Part shown: positions 1-8,628 of the stretch, piece after piece
Numbering within the stretch: position 1 is the first letter of the stretch
Layout: every line of letters starts with the position of its first letter
Assembly: GCF_030708075.1 (NCBI RefSeq)
Contig: NZ_CP117982.1
Location: 186,001 to 250,000 of the forward strand
DNA: 64,000 nucleotides
Reading direction: 5' to 3'
From: Candidatus Epulonipiscium viviparus
GTDB lineage: Bacteria > Bacillota > Clostridia > Lachnospirales > Cellulosilyticaceae
Program-made: the position numbers and the translations under genes
The notes under the pieces: generated by a model
What the model was told of the DNA's origin: nothing
What the model saw: only the letters and a program-made list of their open reading frames with translations
The model's database searches: none

Positions 1-13
1 GGAGGTATAAATT

Positions 14-1126
14 ATGAGTTGTGGATGTAATAACGTAAATAGCAATTTGAATAGAGCTGTGATAACTAATAATATTAACACAGTAAATGGTGAAACCAAG
101 CACTTTAGTAACGCTGGAATCTGTAATATTTGCCATCCTTTGGCTACTGAAATCCCAACAGTCGGAATCGCGTCACCGATCGAAGATGCTGGGTATTGCC
201 CGCCAATTGGAGAGCCAAAATTATTAACTTTGATGGCTCCAGCTGTATATGATGAAAGCGGCTTTAATCTTTGCCGTACAATTAAGTTAGCAGACTTTGT
301 TAATGCCTGCGATGGTCCTATGAGCCGAACAACAGACCTTTTGTTTGATGGACTGACAGTAAACGATCTCAAAAAAGCAACCCATCTTCAAGTCCAAGTT
401 GTTGATATAGATTTTAATTTTGTTTGCCCTAAGAGTTCGCGATTTTCTGATATCAAGCCAGCGAAGAATAACCCAAATATTTCTCGAGTAACATTAAGAG
501 ATATCGATGTAACGATAGCGGTAAAAGTAATTGATAACAATTGTAGAGTATGTAAAGAAGGAATGATGACTCTACGATATTTACCAGGTGAAAATTGCCC
601 AGGTTATGACGAAGATACTAATCCAGCAAACGTTGCAATTGATTTATATACTCCGTATGGAGTTGCATTTGCGGCAGAAAATCCTGCAGGATGTAATAAA
701 TTAGTTCCGATCGTAAATTATGTAGGATTCGTAGGATCAGATCTTTGCCAAGGTTGTGTGCAAGATTATGGGGTAATGCCATTATCAGGAGATGGCAGTG
801 TTGACCAATATAAATATCTTCCATCTACCCATACCTTCAAAACTTTTGAACCAAACAACGGCCTTACCCAAGGTATTTCAGCTCAGGGACTTGCCAAAGT
901 TATTAGCGGAGATGATGAATATCTGGCGATTGGTCTTACACTTTACTTTAAAGTAGTTTATTTTGTACAATACAAGTTTAATCACGAAGGACTTTGTGTA
1001 CCGCCGAAATTTGCAGTAGCAGGAAATCTTGAAACTAAGAGTTGCTTGTCATTTGTAGAAGGAGATCTTTTAGAGCAAAATATTTTGCCGCTTAGTGTTT
1101 GTATTCCTCCAAAGTCTTATTCTTAA
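14..1126 (+). CDS. Cys-rich protein of unknown function, 370 aa
   Basis: I do not recognise this family. The ATG follows a GGAGGT ribosome site (1-6) at 7 nt spacing. The protein has about 17 cysteines, many in C-x2-C or C-x1-C pairs (C3/C5 near the start, NICHP, NCRVC, LCQGC), and starts MSCGC. There is no signal peptide or membrane segment, so it is probably cytoplasmic or a structural or metal-binding protein. A good intrinsic terminator follows and a separate promoter precedes essC, so it is probably not part of the type VII locus. A spore-coat-like or metal-cluster role is possible, but nothing in the sequence decides it. Confidence 0.7.
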   Translation: MSCGCNNVNSNLNRAVITNNINTVNGETKHFSNAGICNICHPLATEIPTVGIASPIEDAGYCPPIGEPKLLTLMAPAVYDESGFNLCRTIKLADFVNACDGPMSRTTDLLFDGLTVNDLKKATHLQVQVVDIDFNFVCPKSSRFSDIKPAKNNPNISRVTLRDIDVTIAVKVIDNNCRVCKEGMMTLRYLPGENCPGYDEDTNPANVAIDLYTPYGVAFAAENPAGCNKLVPIVNYVGFVGSDLCQGCVQDYGVMPLSGDGSVDQYKYLPSTHTFKTFEPNNGLTQGISAQGLAKVISGDDEYLAIGLTLYFKVVYFVQYKFNHEGLCVPPKFAVAGNLETKSCLSFVEGDLLEQNILPLSVCIPPKSYS

Positions 1127-1144
1127 GTAATAATATTTAAAATA

Positions 1145-1176
1145 AAAGGTGTGACTTCGTGTTGCATCTTTTTTTT
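1145..1176 (+). terminator. Intrinsic terminator after the Cys-rich gene
   Basis: An 11-bp stem (1145-1155 with 1161-1171, three G-T pairs) and a 5-nt loop are followed by a run of T to 1176, 18 nt after the stop codon. Confidence 0.75.
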
Positions 1177-1196
1177 ATGTATGGATTAAATTTTCA

Positions 1197-1225
1197 TTGA
1201 CAATCTTTGGAATAAAAGATAAAAT
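1197..1225 (+). promoter_or_regulatory. Sigma-A promoter of the type VII secretion locus
   Basis: TTGACA (1197-1202), a 17-nt spacer and TAAAAT (1220-1225) lie about 65 nt upstream of the essC start codon and directly after the preceding terminator. This is probably the main promoter for the long plus-strand locus. Confidence 0.75.
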
Positions 1226-1292
1226 TATGGAGCATACCAAGAGGTAAAAATTGTAAAAACATTTAATAATTATTTAGATAGGGAGGTAAAGA

Positions 1293-4200
1293 ATGGAATT
1301 TATTTTAAGAATTTTTATGCGACAAAAAATTAGAGACATTAGAATTGTGGGGAGACAAAAGTTATATCTTGTGTTTACCATAGATGGAGATGTCAAGGTT
1401 ATGCATAAAAGAATTGCGGCTTCTCAGTATTCAGTGTGTGTACGTAAGGGGCAGTGGATTTTGCAGGATCTTAGAAAGGGTAACAAACAAGTGGAGCCGC
1501 TTCGAGGAATTGTACCAATAGAAGCGACGTTGAAACTTTCAATAACTGTATATGCTTTTAATTCGCACAATGTTTACAATATACCTACTCCGGATTCTGG
1601 CAGATTGCTTATTGGTCGTAGCGAACATACTGATCTTATGATTAGAAATAAATTAGTTTCAGATCCACATGTGGAATTGAATTATGCTAAAGGAGAATGG
1701 AGTTTTTTAGATATAGAAAGTAGTAATGGTACATATATTAATGATTATAAAATGTCTTCTGGAGTTATCAAAAAAACAGATGTACTAAAATTTGCTTTTT
1801 GCCAGATCATTATTACCGAAAATGGGTTGATTTTAATAACCGAAGACCCAGTTATGCTGCAATATAATTCTCAAGTTGTAGAGCAGAGATTTGTGACCGA
1901 TATAGATAAACCGTATCCACTAAAATTAAACCGTTCACCAAGACTGAAACGACAAATTCAGCGTAAATTAATAGAAATACAAGCTCCGCCACCGCTAAGT
2001 AATACTCCAGAAATCAATTGGTTGACTGTATTGTTAGGGCCAGCCCTTACTATATTAGCAATGGTGGGGATAGTATTTTTGATACCAATACCAGAAGGAC
2101 AAAACAGAAATCTGACAATGCTATATTATAGCGTACCTATGTCGACAATTGCAGTTCTTATGGGATTTTTAAGATATGGGGCACAAAAGAAACAATACAA
2201 GAAAATGATGGATTTACGAGAGTATAAATATCAAGAATATCTTACAGAGCAGGTAGATTATATTGAATCATTATTAGAAGACCAACGTGAAATTTTGTCC
2301 AATACTTTTCCATCTGTTACAGAATGCGTTATGCTGGCCCTTAGACGTGATACTCGACTTTGGAATCGCGCACAATATGATGAAGATTTCATGACTTTAT
2401 CTGTGGGGCTAGGCACAATTGCAGCAGATATCCAGGTAAAAGTTCCAAAGCAATCGATATTACTTAAAGAAGATGTTCTGTTAAAACGCGCGCAAGAGCT
2501 AGACCATAAGTTTGAGGTAAATGAACACTGTCCAATATTAATGCATTTGGGCAAACATAGATCGTGTGGCATTATAGGGGATCGAATAAAATCAATACAG
2601 CTGACTAAAAATCTAATCATGCAAGCGGCAACATCGCATAGCTATCTGGATTTAAAAATTGTTATCATTAGCGATCCCAACGAAGCAGATGAGTGGGAGT
2701 TTGCAAAGTGGCTTCCGCATATATTTGATAAAAATCGTAGTAAACGTTATTTTGTAACTAATAAACAACATGCCAATATTATTTTAAACGATCTCAAAGA
2801 AGAACTCACTCAGTATAACAATGCAGTTGTTGCAGCAAATTCGCGTACATTTGATAAAAAGGCTCAGGATATTACAGAGATTCCACACTATTTATTTATT
2901 TGCGCATCGGTAGAATTTTGTCTTAATCATCCAATATTTCCATTTATCATGAAAAACGAACTCAATATTGAATGTTTATTATTGTTTAATGAAATTCATA
3001 TGCTACCTCCTGATTGTCATTATATAGCAGATTTCTCTAATAGAAAGCCTATCTTCTACACAAAGACGAACATTGCGGAAATGAAAGAGTTTACACTAGA
3101 AACAACCGCAAAGTTTGAGGATTTTGCAAGAAGCATCGCACCACTGAGATTTGAAACTAGCGAAGATACACTAAAGCTTCCAGACGGAATTACATATCTT
3201 GAAGGTTACGGAGTTCAAAAAGCCGAAGAATTGCCAATAGAAAAATTGTGGGCATCTGGAATGCCAGAAAAATCAATGAGCGTACCTGTAGGGATTGGGG
3301 TCAATGGCGAATGGTTTGAATTTGATATTCATGAGAAAAAGAGTGGCCCTCATGGACTTGTTGCTGGGATGACAGGCTCTGGAAAATCAGAAATGGTCCA
3401 AACCTGGATATTGTCTATGGCAACTTATTTTTCGCCTAGCAGTATAAACTTTGTGCTTATAGATTTTAAAGGTACAGGACTAATCTTACCATTTAAGAAT
3501 ATTCCTCATTTGGCAGGCACCATTTCTAATATCGACAAAAACATTGGACGTAATTTGATTGCTTTGGAGCGAGAACTTAGCAGAAGGCAGCAATTGTTTA
3601 ATGCCTGCGATGTGCAAAATATTACGCAGTATCTGAATGCCTATCGAGAAGGAAAAGTAACCGAGCCGTTACCATATATGTTTATTATTATCGATGAGTT
3701 TGCAGAATTTAAGATGCAGTTTCCAGATTTTATGCGTGTTATTGACAGTGTATTTGGAATTGGGCGTACGCTAGGGGTTCATATAATCTTACTGACTCAA
3801 AAACCTGGAAACGTTGTAACCGACAAAATGAACTCTAATACTAGATTTAGATGGTGCCTAAAAGTAGCCAGTTCTGGAGACAGTAACGATATGATTAAGA
3901 GACCTGATGCCGCAAAGATTACAAAACCTGGTAGAGCGTATGTGAAGGTTGGAGAAGACGAAATTTTTGAACAAACGCAATCTTTTTGGAGTGGAGCACC
4001 ATATAATCCAAATAGAAGCTTAACACCACAGATGAAGACAGATGTTTCGCTAATTGATAATATTGGACAGCGCACTAAAGTGATAGTCCACAAGAAAAAA
4101 GTTAAAGCAACCAAAACCGAAATAGATGCAGTAGTTGATTATTTGCGAGAATATACTATTGCGAAAAACATTCCATTTGCAACACAAGTATGGACCGAAA

Positions 4201-5765
4201 AAATGCCATTTACAATTTATCTGAAGCCTCTGATTAAACATTCATTTAATGGTGGTTGGCCAAAATATGAAGGTGGGCTTAAACCGATTATTGGCATGGT
4301 AGATGATCCTCGAAATCAGTCGCAGTATCCTCTTGTATTAAATTTAACAGAGCAAGGTCACGCGGTTATATATGGGTCACCTGGAAGCGGAAAGACTACA
4401 TTGATTCAAACACTTATTATGTCGATTGTCTTATCTTATAGTCCAAAAGATGTACAAATTTATATCATGGATTTTGGTGGAGGAAGTTTGGGAATGTTTA
4501 AGCAGTTTCCACATGTAGGCGGCATTGCTCTTGGAGATGAATCCGAAAAAATCATGAAGCTATCTGAGATGCTGTTAAAGATGTTAAAGGAGCGTAAAAA
4601 GCTATTTGCAGCACAATCAATTCTCAGTATAGCATCTTATAGAGAAGCCGTAGGAACTGATATAGAAGAAGTGGTATTATTATTGGATAACTTTGCACCA
4701 GTTTTAAGTACATACCCAGATTTATCAGATATGTTTGGGTTGTTAACTCGCGAAGGTAGTAGCTATGGAATATACGTAATTATAACAGGAGGCAATATGA
4801 ATGCCATTAGCTATCGTATTAGCCAAAACATTGTTCAGACTCTGTGTCTAATAATGCCTGATAGAGGAGAATATACAACAATTGTGGGACGTACAGAAGG
4901 TGTAGAACCAGAAAATACTCCGGGACGCGGATTAATAAAAGCCAAACCTCCTCTAGAGTTCCAGATCGCATTGCCATTTGAAGATGAAGCGGAAAGCAAA
5001 CGTGCGACAGGTATTAAAGCATTGGCGGCACAAATGGATCAAAGCTGGGATGGAGCTCGCCCGGCAATTATCCCTACGATGCCAGATATTGTGACTTTAG
5101 TAGATTACCCTACTGATAAGCTATTTTTGGGCCTAACTTACTCAGATTACAGCAAAGTTGAAGTGGACATAAAATCAAAACAATTTTTTACAATTTCTAC
5201 TAAGAAAAAAGCGCCCGAACTGTTCGAATTAATTTATAGTCAAATTGCAAAAAAAGTAGATTATGAAGAATATTTAATTTATGGCGATAATACAATTAAT
5301 ATTGAAAGTACTATTACAGCCAGTGAAGATTTTGACATAGCAATAGCAAATTGGATGCCGCGTTTGCAAGAACGTAAAATGGCCATCGCCAACGGTCCGC
5401 TTGACGAAAAACAATATCCATATATGTTTTTAGCGATTTATGATTTAGAAAATTGTTTTGATAAAGCCACCGATGAAACAATGAAGAGATTATTTGCGAT
5501 CGCTAATTTAGGAGAAAGCCTAAATGTTATAGTGTTATTGCAAGGATTGGCCGCGTCGATAGTAAAATTAGCTACTGCAGGAGATGTATTTACTAGTGCC
5601 ATGGTAAATAAACGTTGCGCATTGATATATAACGGTTGTGCAAGTGATCATAATGTATTTAAGCTCAATTTGCCGTATACTGAAGTCAAGGTAGATTTAG
5701 CCGCTGAAGATGCGTATGTGGTATTAGGAGATGAAGTCGAAAAAATCAAATTGGTATCTATATGA
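1293..5765 (+). CDS. essC: EssC-type FtsK/SpoIIIE ATPase of a type VII secretion system
   Basis: Motor ATPase of T7SSb, predicted to sit in the membrane and drive WXG100 export. The order is: an N-terminal forkhead-associated region (about residues 100-155, with GRSEH and SSNGTYIND), two membrane helices (about 243-268 and 274-297), then three tandem FtsK/SpoIIIE domains. The first has Walker A GMTGSGKSE (about residue 690) and a Walker-B-like FIIIDEFAE. The second has GSPGSGKTT (about 1029) and VVLLLDNFAP. In the third (about 1270-1490) the P-loop position reads ISTKKKAPE, so it is degenerate, as is common in EssC. The length of 1490 aa is typical. The start has SD GGGAGGT at 1281-1287. WXG100 and YukD-like genes follow directly, which fixes the assignment. 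Confidence 0.95.
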   Translation: MEFILRIFMRQKIRDIRIVGRQKLYLVFTIDGDVKVMHKRIAASQYSVCVRKGQWILQDLRKGNKQVEPLRGIVPIEATLKLSITVYAFNSHNVYNIPTPDSGRLLIGRSEHTDLMIRNKLVSDPHVELNYAKGEWSFLDIESSNGTYINDYKMSSGVIKKTDVLKFAFCQIIITENGLILITEDPVMLQYNSQVVEQRFVTDIDKPYPLKLNRSPRLKRQIQRKLIEIQAPPPLSNTPEINWLTVLLGPALTILAMVGIVFLIPIPEGQNRNLTMLYYSVPMSTIAVLMGFLRYGAQKKQYKKMMDLREYKYQEYLTEQVDYIESLLEDQREILSNTFPSVTECVMLALRRDTRLWNRAQYDEDFMTLSVGLGTIAADIQVKVPKQSILLKEDVLLKRAQELDHKFEVNEHCPILMHLGKHRSCGIIGDRIKSIQLTKNLIMQAATSHSYLDLKIVIISDPNEADEWEFAKWLPHIFDKNRSKRYFVTNKQHANIILNDLKEELTQYNNAVVAANSRTFDKKAQDITEIPHYLFICASVEFCLNHPIFPFIMKNELNIECLLLFNEIHMLPPDCHYIADFSNRKPIFYTKTNIAEMKEFTLETTAKFEDFARSIAPLRFETSEDTLKLPDGITYLEGYGVQKAEELPIEKLWASGMPEKSMSVPVGIGVNGEWFEFDIHEKKSGPHGLVAGMTGSGKSEMVQTWILSMATYFSPSSINFVLIDFKGTGLILPFKNIPHLAGTISNIDKNIGRNLIALERELSRRQQLFNACDVQNITQYLNAYREGKVTEPLPYMFIIIDEFAEFKMQFPDFMRVIDSVFGIGRTLGVHIILLTQKPGNVVTDKMNSNTRFRWCLKVASSGDSNDMIKRPDAAKITKPGRAYVKVGEDEIFEQTQSFWSGAPYNPNRSLTPQMKTDVSLIDNIGQRTKVIVHKKKVKATKTEIDAVVDYLREYTIAKNIPFATQVWTEKMPFTIYLKPLIKHSFNGGWPKYEGGLKPIIGMVDDPRNQSQYPLVLNLTEQGHAVIYGSPGSGKTTLIQTLIMSIVLSYSPKDVQIYIMDFGGGSLGMFKQFPHVGGIALGDESEKIMKLSEMLLKMLKERKKLFAAQSILSIASYREAVGTDIEEVVLLLDNFAPVLSTYPDLSDMFGLLTREGSSYGIYVIITGGNMNAISYRISQNIVQTLCLIMPDRGEYTTIVGRTEGVEPENTPGRGLIKAKPPLEFQIALPFEDEAESKRATGIKALAAQMDQSWDGARPAIIPTMPDIVTLVDYPTDKLFLGLTYSDYSKVEVDIKSKQFFTISTKKKAPELFELIYSQIAKKVDYEEYLIYGDNTINIESTITASEDFDIAIANWMPRLQERKMAIANGPLDEKQYPYMFLAIYDLENCFDKATDETMKRLFAIANLGESLNVIVLLQGLAASIVKLATAGDVFTSAMVNKRCALIYNGCASDHNVFKLNLPYTEVKVDLAAEDAYVVLGDEVEKIKLVSI

Positions 5766-5820
5766 TAGAAGAATTAAATTAAAAATACAATAAGAATATA
5801 AGTAAATTATGAGGTGAAAA

Positions 5821-6075
5821 ATGAAACCCTGTGAAGAAGTGATAGTAACTTTGAAGTTTGAATTTCAAGAAATAGATATGGAATTACCTACATTTATGTC
5901 TTGGGGGACATTGAGTCAAAAAATATTGGAATGTTTGCGAGAAAACGAATCGCGAAAATATGCTCCTTTCACAAGGCTTACAGCAACTCATGCAGGAACC
6001 CCTTTAATTGCGACTGATACTTTGGCTTCTCGTGGCATATGGGATGGCAGTGTATTGTTTTGCATATTAGGATAG
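5821..6075 (+). CDS. esaB: YukD/EsaB-like ubiquitin-fold protein
   Basis: An 84-residue protein with the pattern of the YukD/EsaB family: a short beta-grasp protein with an acidic and hydrophobic start and a C-terminal segment ending WDGSVLFCILG. EsaB-type proteins are small cytoplasmic accessory factors of Firmicute type VII systems. It sits 55 nt after essC and just before the WXG-type genes, the expected context. SD GAGGTG lies 6 nt before the ATG. The fold assignment rests on size, pattern and position, since the family is poorly conserved. Confidence 0.8.
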   Translation: MKPCEEVIVTLKFEFQEIDMELPTFMSWGTLSQKILECLRENESRKYAPFTRLTATHAGTPLIATDTLASRGIWDGSVLFCILG

Positions 6076-6084
6076 GAGGCAAGT

Positions 6085-6369
6085 GTGATGACTAATACGA
6101 CCAAACAAGTCAATCAGCTTAAAAATTGTGTAAGTGATGTTTCTTTAGTGCAAAATTTTTTGAATATGTTAGAAACAGATGCTGGTAAAGAATGGGAAGG
6201 GAAGAGTGCGACAGCCTGGAAAAACGCATTATCGAAGCAGAAAGAAGCAGTTATAAGTTTAATTGATGAAATGGAACAAGTTATTACTACAATTGAACGA
6301 GTAACAGACAAAATCAGAGCTGAGGAAATACGTGAAATGGAAGAAAGACATGAAAAGGAGGACAGATAA
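6085..6369 (+). CDS. WXG100-like small helical protein
   Basis: A 94-residue all-helical protein with a central W-E-G turn (EWEGKSATAW) between two helices, the WXG100 signature. It is therefore probably a secreted type VII substrate or a partner of one. The C-terminus is strongly charged (EMEERHEKEDR), unlike the other WXG proteins here. GTG at 6085 and ATG at 6088 are both possible starts after AGGAGG (6074-6079); I kept the longer form. The stop codon abuts the TTG start of the next gene, so the two are probably translationally coupled. Confidence 0.75.
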   Translation: MMTNTTKQVNQLKNCVSDVSLVQNFLNMLETDAGKEWEGKSATAWKNALSKQKEAVISLIDEMEQVITTIERVTDKIRAEEIREMEERHEKEDR

Positions 6370-6666
6370 TTGCATTCCACAATTAAAGTAGACTTTGGTC
6401 ATATATCGAAGCTTAAGAAGAGATTAGCACGACAAGTTGATGAACTAGGAATAGTCTGCCAAAACATATCCTACGTTAGTCATACACTAGATAATAAGGT
6501 GATGGCACGAGAAAACATTGATTATAAACTGGCGCAACTGCAAGCAAAGTTTCAAAAATTACATGATAATTTATTAAATCTTGTTGATGTGTTAGGAAAA
6601 ACTATAGAGGAGTTTTCGCAAATAGAACGAGAGATAGCTCAAAAATCTAAAGAATTGGCAAAATGA
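6370..6666 (+). CDS. Small coiled-coil protein of the type VII locus
   Basis: A 98-residue, lysine-rich, almost entirely helical protein with no W-x-G turn. It starts with TTG directly after the previous stop, with AAGGAGG at 6355-6361. Its heptad-like pattern and position between two WXG100-like genes suggest a heterodimer partner or chaperone-like accessory protein. I do not recognise a named family, and the role is inferred only from context. Confidence 0.65.
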   Translation: MHSTIKVDFGHISKLKKRLARQVDELGIVCQNISYVSHTLDNKVMARENIDYKLAQLQAKFQKLHDNLLNLVDVLGKTIEEFSQIEREIAQKSKELAK

Positions 6667-6705
6667 TAAAAAATTTATACATCCAGGAAAAGGAGGGATT
6701 GAATA

Positions 6706-7008
6706 ATGGCAAATTTAATTCAAGTGACGCCAGAAGAACTTCGAAATCGCGCACGAGATGTACGACAATATCGAAGTCAAAACGACGAAGTGATGACAGA
6801 TATTTCCATATTAATTAGAAGTTTAAACGATATTTGGGAAGGTGAAGCGCAACGGGCATATGAGGCAAAATTATCGACTTTACAATCAAAATTTAATGAA
6901 TTTTCTGATAAGATAGAAGCATACGCAAAAATGATGGACATGACCGCAGACGGATTAGAACAAACAGATATTCGAATAAGTAGCGCTATTAACAGCTTTA
7001 ATATTTAA
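6706..7008 (+). CDS. WXG100 family protein (ESAT-6-like), copy 1
   Basis: A 100-residue protein with the classic WXG100 helical hairpin and WEG turn (DIWEGEAQRAY, about residues 42-52). It is a predicted dimeric substrate of the adjacent EssC. The start MANLIQVTPEEL closely matches the next gene (MADLIQVTPSEL), showing common descent, but it is clearly diverged from the two identical copies that follow. SD AGGAGGG lies 10 nt upstream of the ATG. Confidence 0.93.
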   Translation: MANLIQVTPEELRNRARDVRQYRSQNDEVMTDISILIRSLNDIWEGEAQRAYEAKLSTLQSKFNEFSDKIEAYAKMMDMTADGLEQTDIRISSAINSFNI

Positions 7009-7035
7009 GTAAGGTTTTTACAAGGAGGAATTATA

Positions 7036-7338
7036 ATGGCAGATTTAATTCAAGTAACACCTAGCGAACTAAGAGAAAGAGCAAAGGACGTGCGGACATA
7101 TAGAACAGACAATGATACCGTATTAGCTGATATTGCAGCATTGATCCGGGGATTAAACGAAATCTGGGAAGGTGAAGCTCAGCGGGCTTTCGAAGCAAAA
7201 TTTAATAACGTTCAATCTAAATTTGTAACTTTTTCTGAGGAAATAGAAAAATATGCTAAAATGATGGAGAGGGCAGCAGACGGCCTAGAATTCACTGATC
7301 AAGATTTAAGTAGTAGAATTAACAGTTACAATGTATAG
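7036..7338 (+). CDS. WXG100 family protein, copy 2a
   Basis: A 100-residue WXG100 protein with the EIWEGEAQRAF turn. Its protein sequence is identical to that of the gene at 7790-8092. It is a predicted type VII substrate, probably paired with the 95-residue WXG100 gene downstream, since the two genes are duplicated together as a unit. SD AAGGAGGAATTATA lies directly upstream. The near-perfect identity of both coding and spacer DNA to the second copy indicates recent duplication or gene conversion. Confidence 0.93.
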   Translation: MADLIQVTPSELRERAKDVRTYRTDNDTVLADIAALIRGLNEIWEGEAQRAFEAKFNNVQSKFVTFSEEIEKYAKMMERAADGLEFTDQDLSSRINSYNV

Positions 7339-7395
7339 AATCAGATCGAAAGTATACAGACTTTTGAGAGATCATAAAAATAAGGAGGATTTATT

Positions 7396-7683
7396 ATGGC
7401 AGTAATTAAAGTAACAGCAGACGTTTTAATGAACAAAGAATTAGAAGCAACTGCTCTTGTCGCAGAACACGGAGAAGCAATCGAAAAAATCCGGCAACTA
7501 GTACACCAATTGAGTCCAATGTGGCAAGGCGATGCGCAAGTGGCTTTCCTAAGAATTTTTGAAGACATGGAACCTACGTTTAGAGAATTTAGAGAAACAT
7601 TGGATGGATATATCGAGCTTATGCATATGACAGCAGAAGAGTTTAGACGTAGCGATACAGAAATTGGCTCAAGCTTTGTGTAA
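7396..7683 (+). CDS. WXG100 family protein, copy 2b
   Basis: A 95-residue WXG100 protein with the turn MWQGDAQVAF (about residues 42-51). It differs from the copy at 8150-8437 at residues 13, 37, 38, 63 and 67. Two of these changes (HQ versus YR at 37-38) lie just before the WQG turn, where the dimer or the ATPase may contact the protein. SD AAGGAGG is at 7382-7388. It is the predicted partner of the 100-residue protein encoded upstream. Confidence 0.92.
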   Translation: MAVIKVTADVLMNKELEATALVAEHGEAIEKIRQLVHQLSPMWQGDAQVAFLRIFEDMEPTFREFRETLDGYIELMHMTAEEFRRSDTEIGSSFV

Positions 7684-7688
7684 AAATT

Positions 7689-7770
7689 TGATATATCGAG
7701 CTTATGCATAGACGGCAGAAGAGTTTAGACGCAGCGATACAGAAATTGGTTCAAGCTTTTCGTAAAAATT
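7689..7770 (+). pseudogene. Remnant of the 3' end of a third WXG100 copy
   Basis: This is a degraded duplicate of the last roughly 75 nt of the gene ending at 7683. GATATATCGAGCTTATGCAT and ACAGAAATTGG recur, with a small deletion after GCAT and several substitutions, and it again ends with a TAA codon. It has no start of its own. It marks an older repeat copy that lost its 5' part. Confidence 0.8.
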
Positions 7771-7789
7771 TTATATAGGAGGAATTATA

Positions 7790-8092
7790 ATGGCAGATTT
7801 AATTCAAGTAACACCTAGCGAATTAAGAGAAAGAGCAAAGGACGTGCGGACATATAGAACAGACAATGATACCGTATTAGCTGATATTGCAGCATTGATC
7901 CGGGGATTAAACGAAATCTGGGAAGGTGAAGCTCAGCGGGCTTTCGAAGCAAAATTTAATAACGTTCAATCTAAATTTGTAACTTTTTCTGAGGAAATAG
8001 AAAAATATGCTAAAATGATGGAGAGGGCAGCAGACGGCCTAGAATTCACTGATCAAGATTTAAGTAGTAGAATTAACAGTTACAATGTATAG
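7790..8092 (+). CDS. WXG100 family protein, copy 3a
   Basis: A 100-residue protein identical in sequence to that encoded at 7036-7338, with the EIWEGEAQRAF turn. Keeping an intact duplicate with its own ribosome site suggests selection for dosage, or a very recent event. Confidence 0.93.
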   Translation: MADLIQVTPSELRERAKDVRTYRTDNDTVLADIAALIRGLNEIWEGEAQRAFEAKFNNVQSKFVTFSEEIEKYAKMMERAADGLEFTDQDLSSRINSYNV

Positions 8093-8149
8093 AATCAGAT
8101 CGAAAGTATACAGACTTTTGAGAGATCATAAAAATAAGGAGGATCTATT

Positions 8150-8437
8150 ATGGCAGTAATTAAAGTAACAGCAGACGTTTTAATGAGCAAAGAATTAGAA
8201 GCAACTGCTCTTGTCGCAGAACACGGAGAAGCAATCGAAAAAATCCGGCAACTAGTATACCGGTTGAGTCCAATGTGGCAAGGCGATGCGCAAGTGGCTT
8301 TCCTAAGAATTTTTGAAGACATGGAACCTACGTTTAAAGAATTTAGAACAACATTGGATGGATATATCGAGCTTATGCATATGACAGCAGAAGAGTTTAG
8401 ACGTAGCGATACAGAAATTGGCTCAAGCTTTGTGTAA
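8150..8437 (+). CDS. WXG100 family protein, copy 3b
   Basis: A 95-residue WXG100 protein (MWQGDAQVAF turn), a diverged duplicate of 7396-7683 with five amino-acid changes. It is the last WXG100 gene of the locus. A terminator follows 80 nt downstream, so the substrate genes are probably expressed more strongly than the regulatory and surface genes after it. Confidence 0.92.
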   Translation: MAVIKVTADVLMSKELEATALVAEHGEAIEKIRQLVYRLSPMWQGDAQVAFLRIFEDMEPTFKEFRTTLDGYIELMHMTAEEFRRSDTEIGSSFV

Positions 8438-8519
8438 AAAGTGTGAATAATATACTATACGAAGAATTCAAAGTTATTAATACATCAATGTAAACTAAAC
8501 TCCATGTAAAAAACTACGT

Positions 8520-8553
8520 GACCTTCTATTCCTAAAATAGGAGGTTATATTTT
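8520..8553 (+). terminator. Intrinsic terminator or attenuator inside the type VII locus
   Basis: A 10-bp stem (8521-8530 with 8536-8545) with a CCTAA loop is followed by TATATTTTT. It lies between the last WXG100 gene and the FHA gene, all on the same strand. It may separate two transcripts or allow partial read-through. I found no convincing promoter between it and 8629. Confidence 0.7.
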
Positions 8554-8628
8554 TATGAAATTATAAATAATATTAATGTATTATAAAAAATACTAGAGAT
8601 TTATTTAAAATTAAAAGAGAGGTGAATT

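Larger units (their letters stand above)
7023..7687 (+). repeat. Direct repeat copy 1 (two WXG100 genes)
   Basis: This stretch recurs at 7777-8441, an offset of exactly 754 nt. It includes the ribosome site, the 100-aa gene, the intergenic spacer and the 95-aa gene. The first gene differs by one silent change that I saw (CTA to TTA); the second differs at five residues. Confidence 0.9.
7777..8441 (+). repeat. Direct repeat copy 2 (two WXG100 genes)
   Basis: Second copy of the segment at 7023-7687, carrying the genes at 7790 and 8150 and the same intergenic spacer. Confidence 0.9.
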
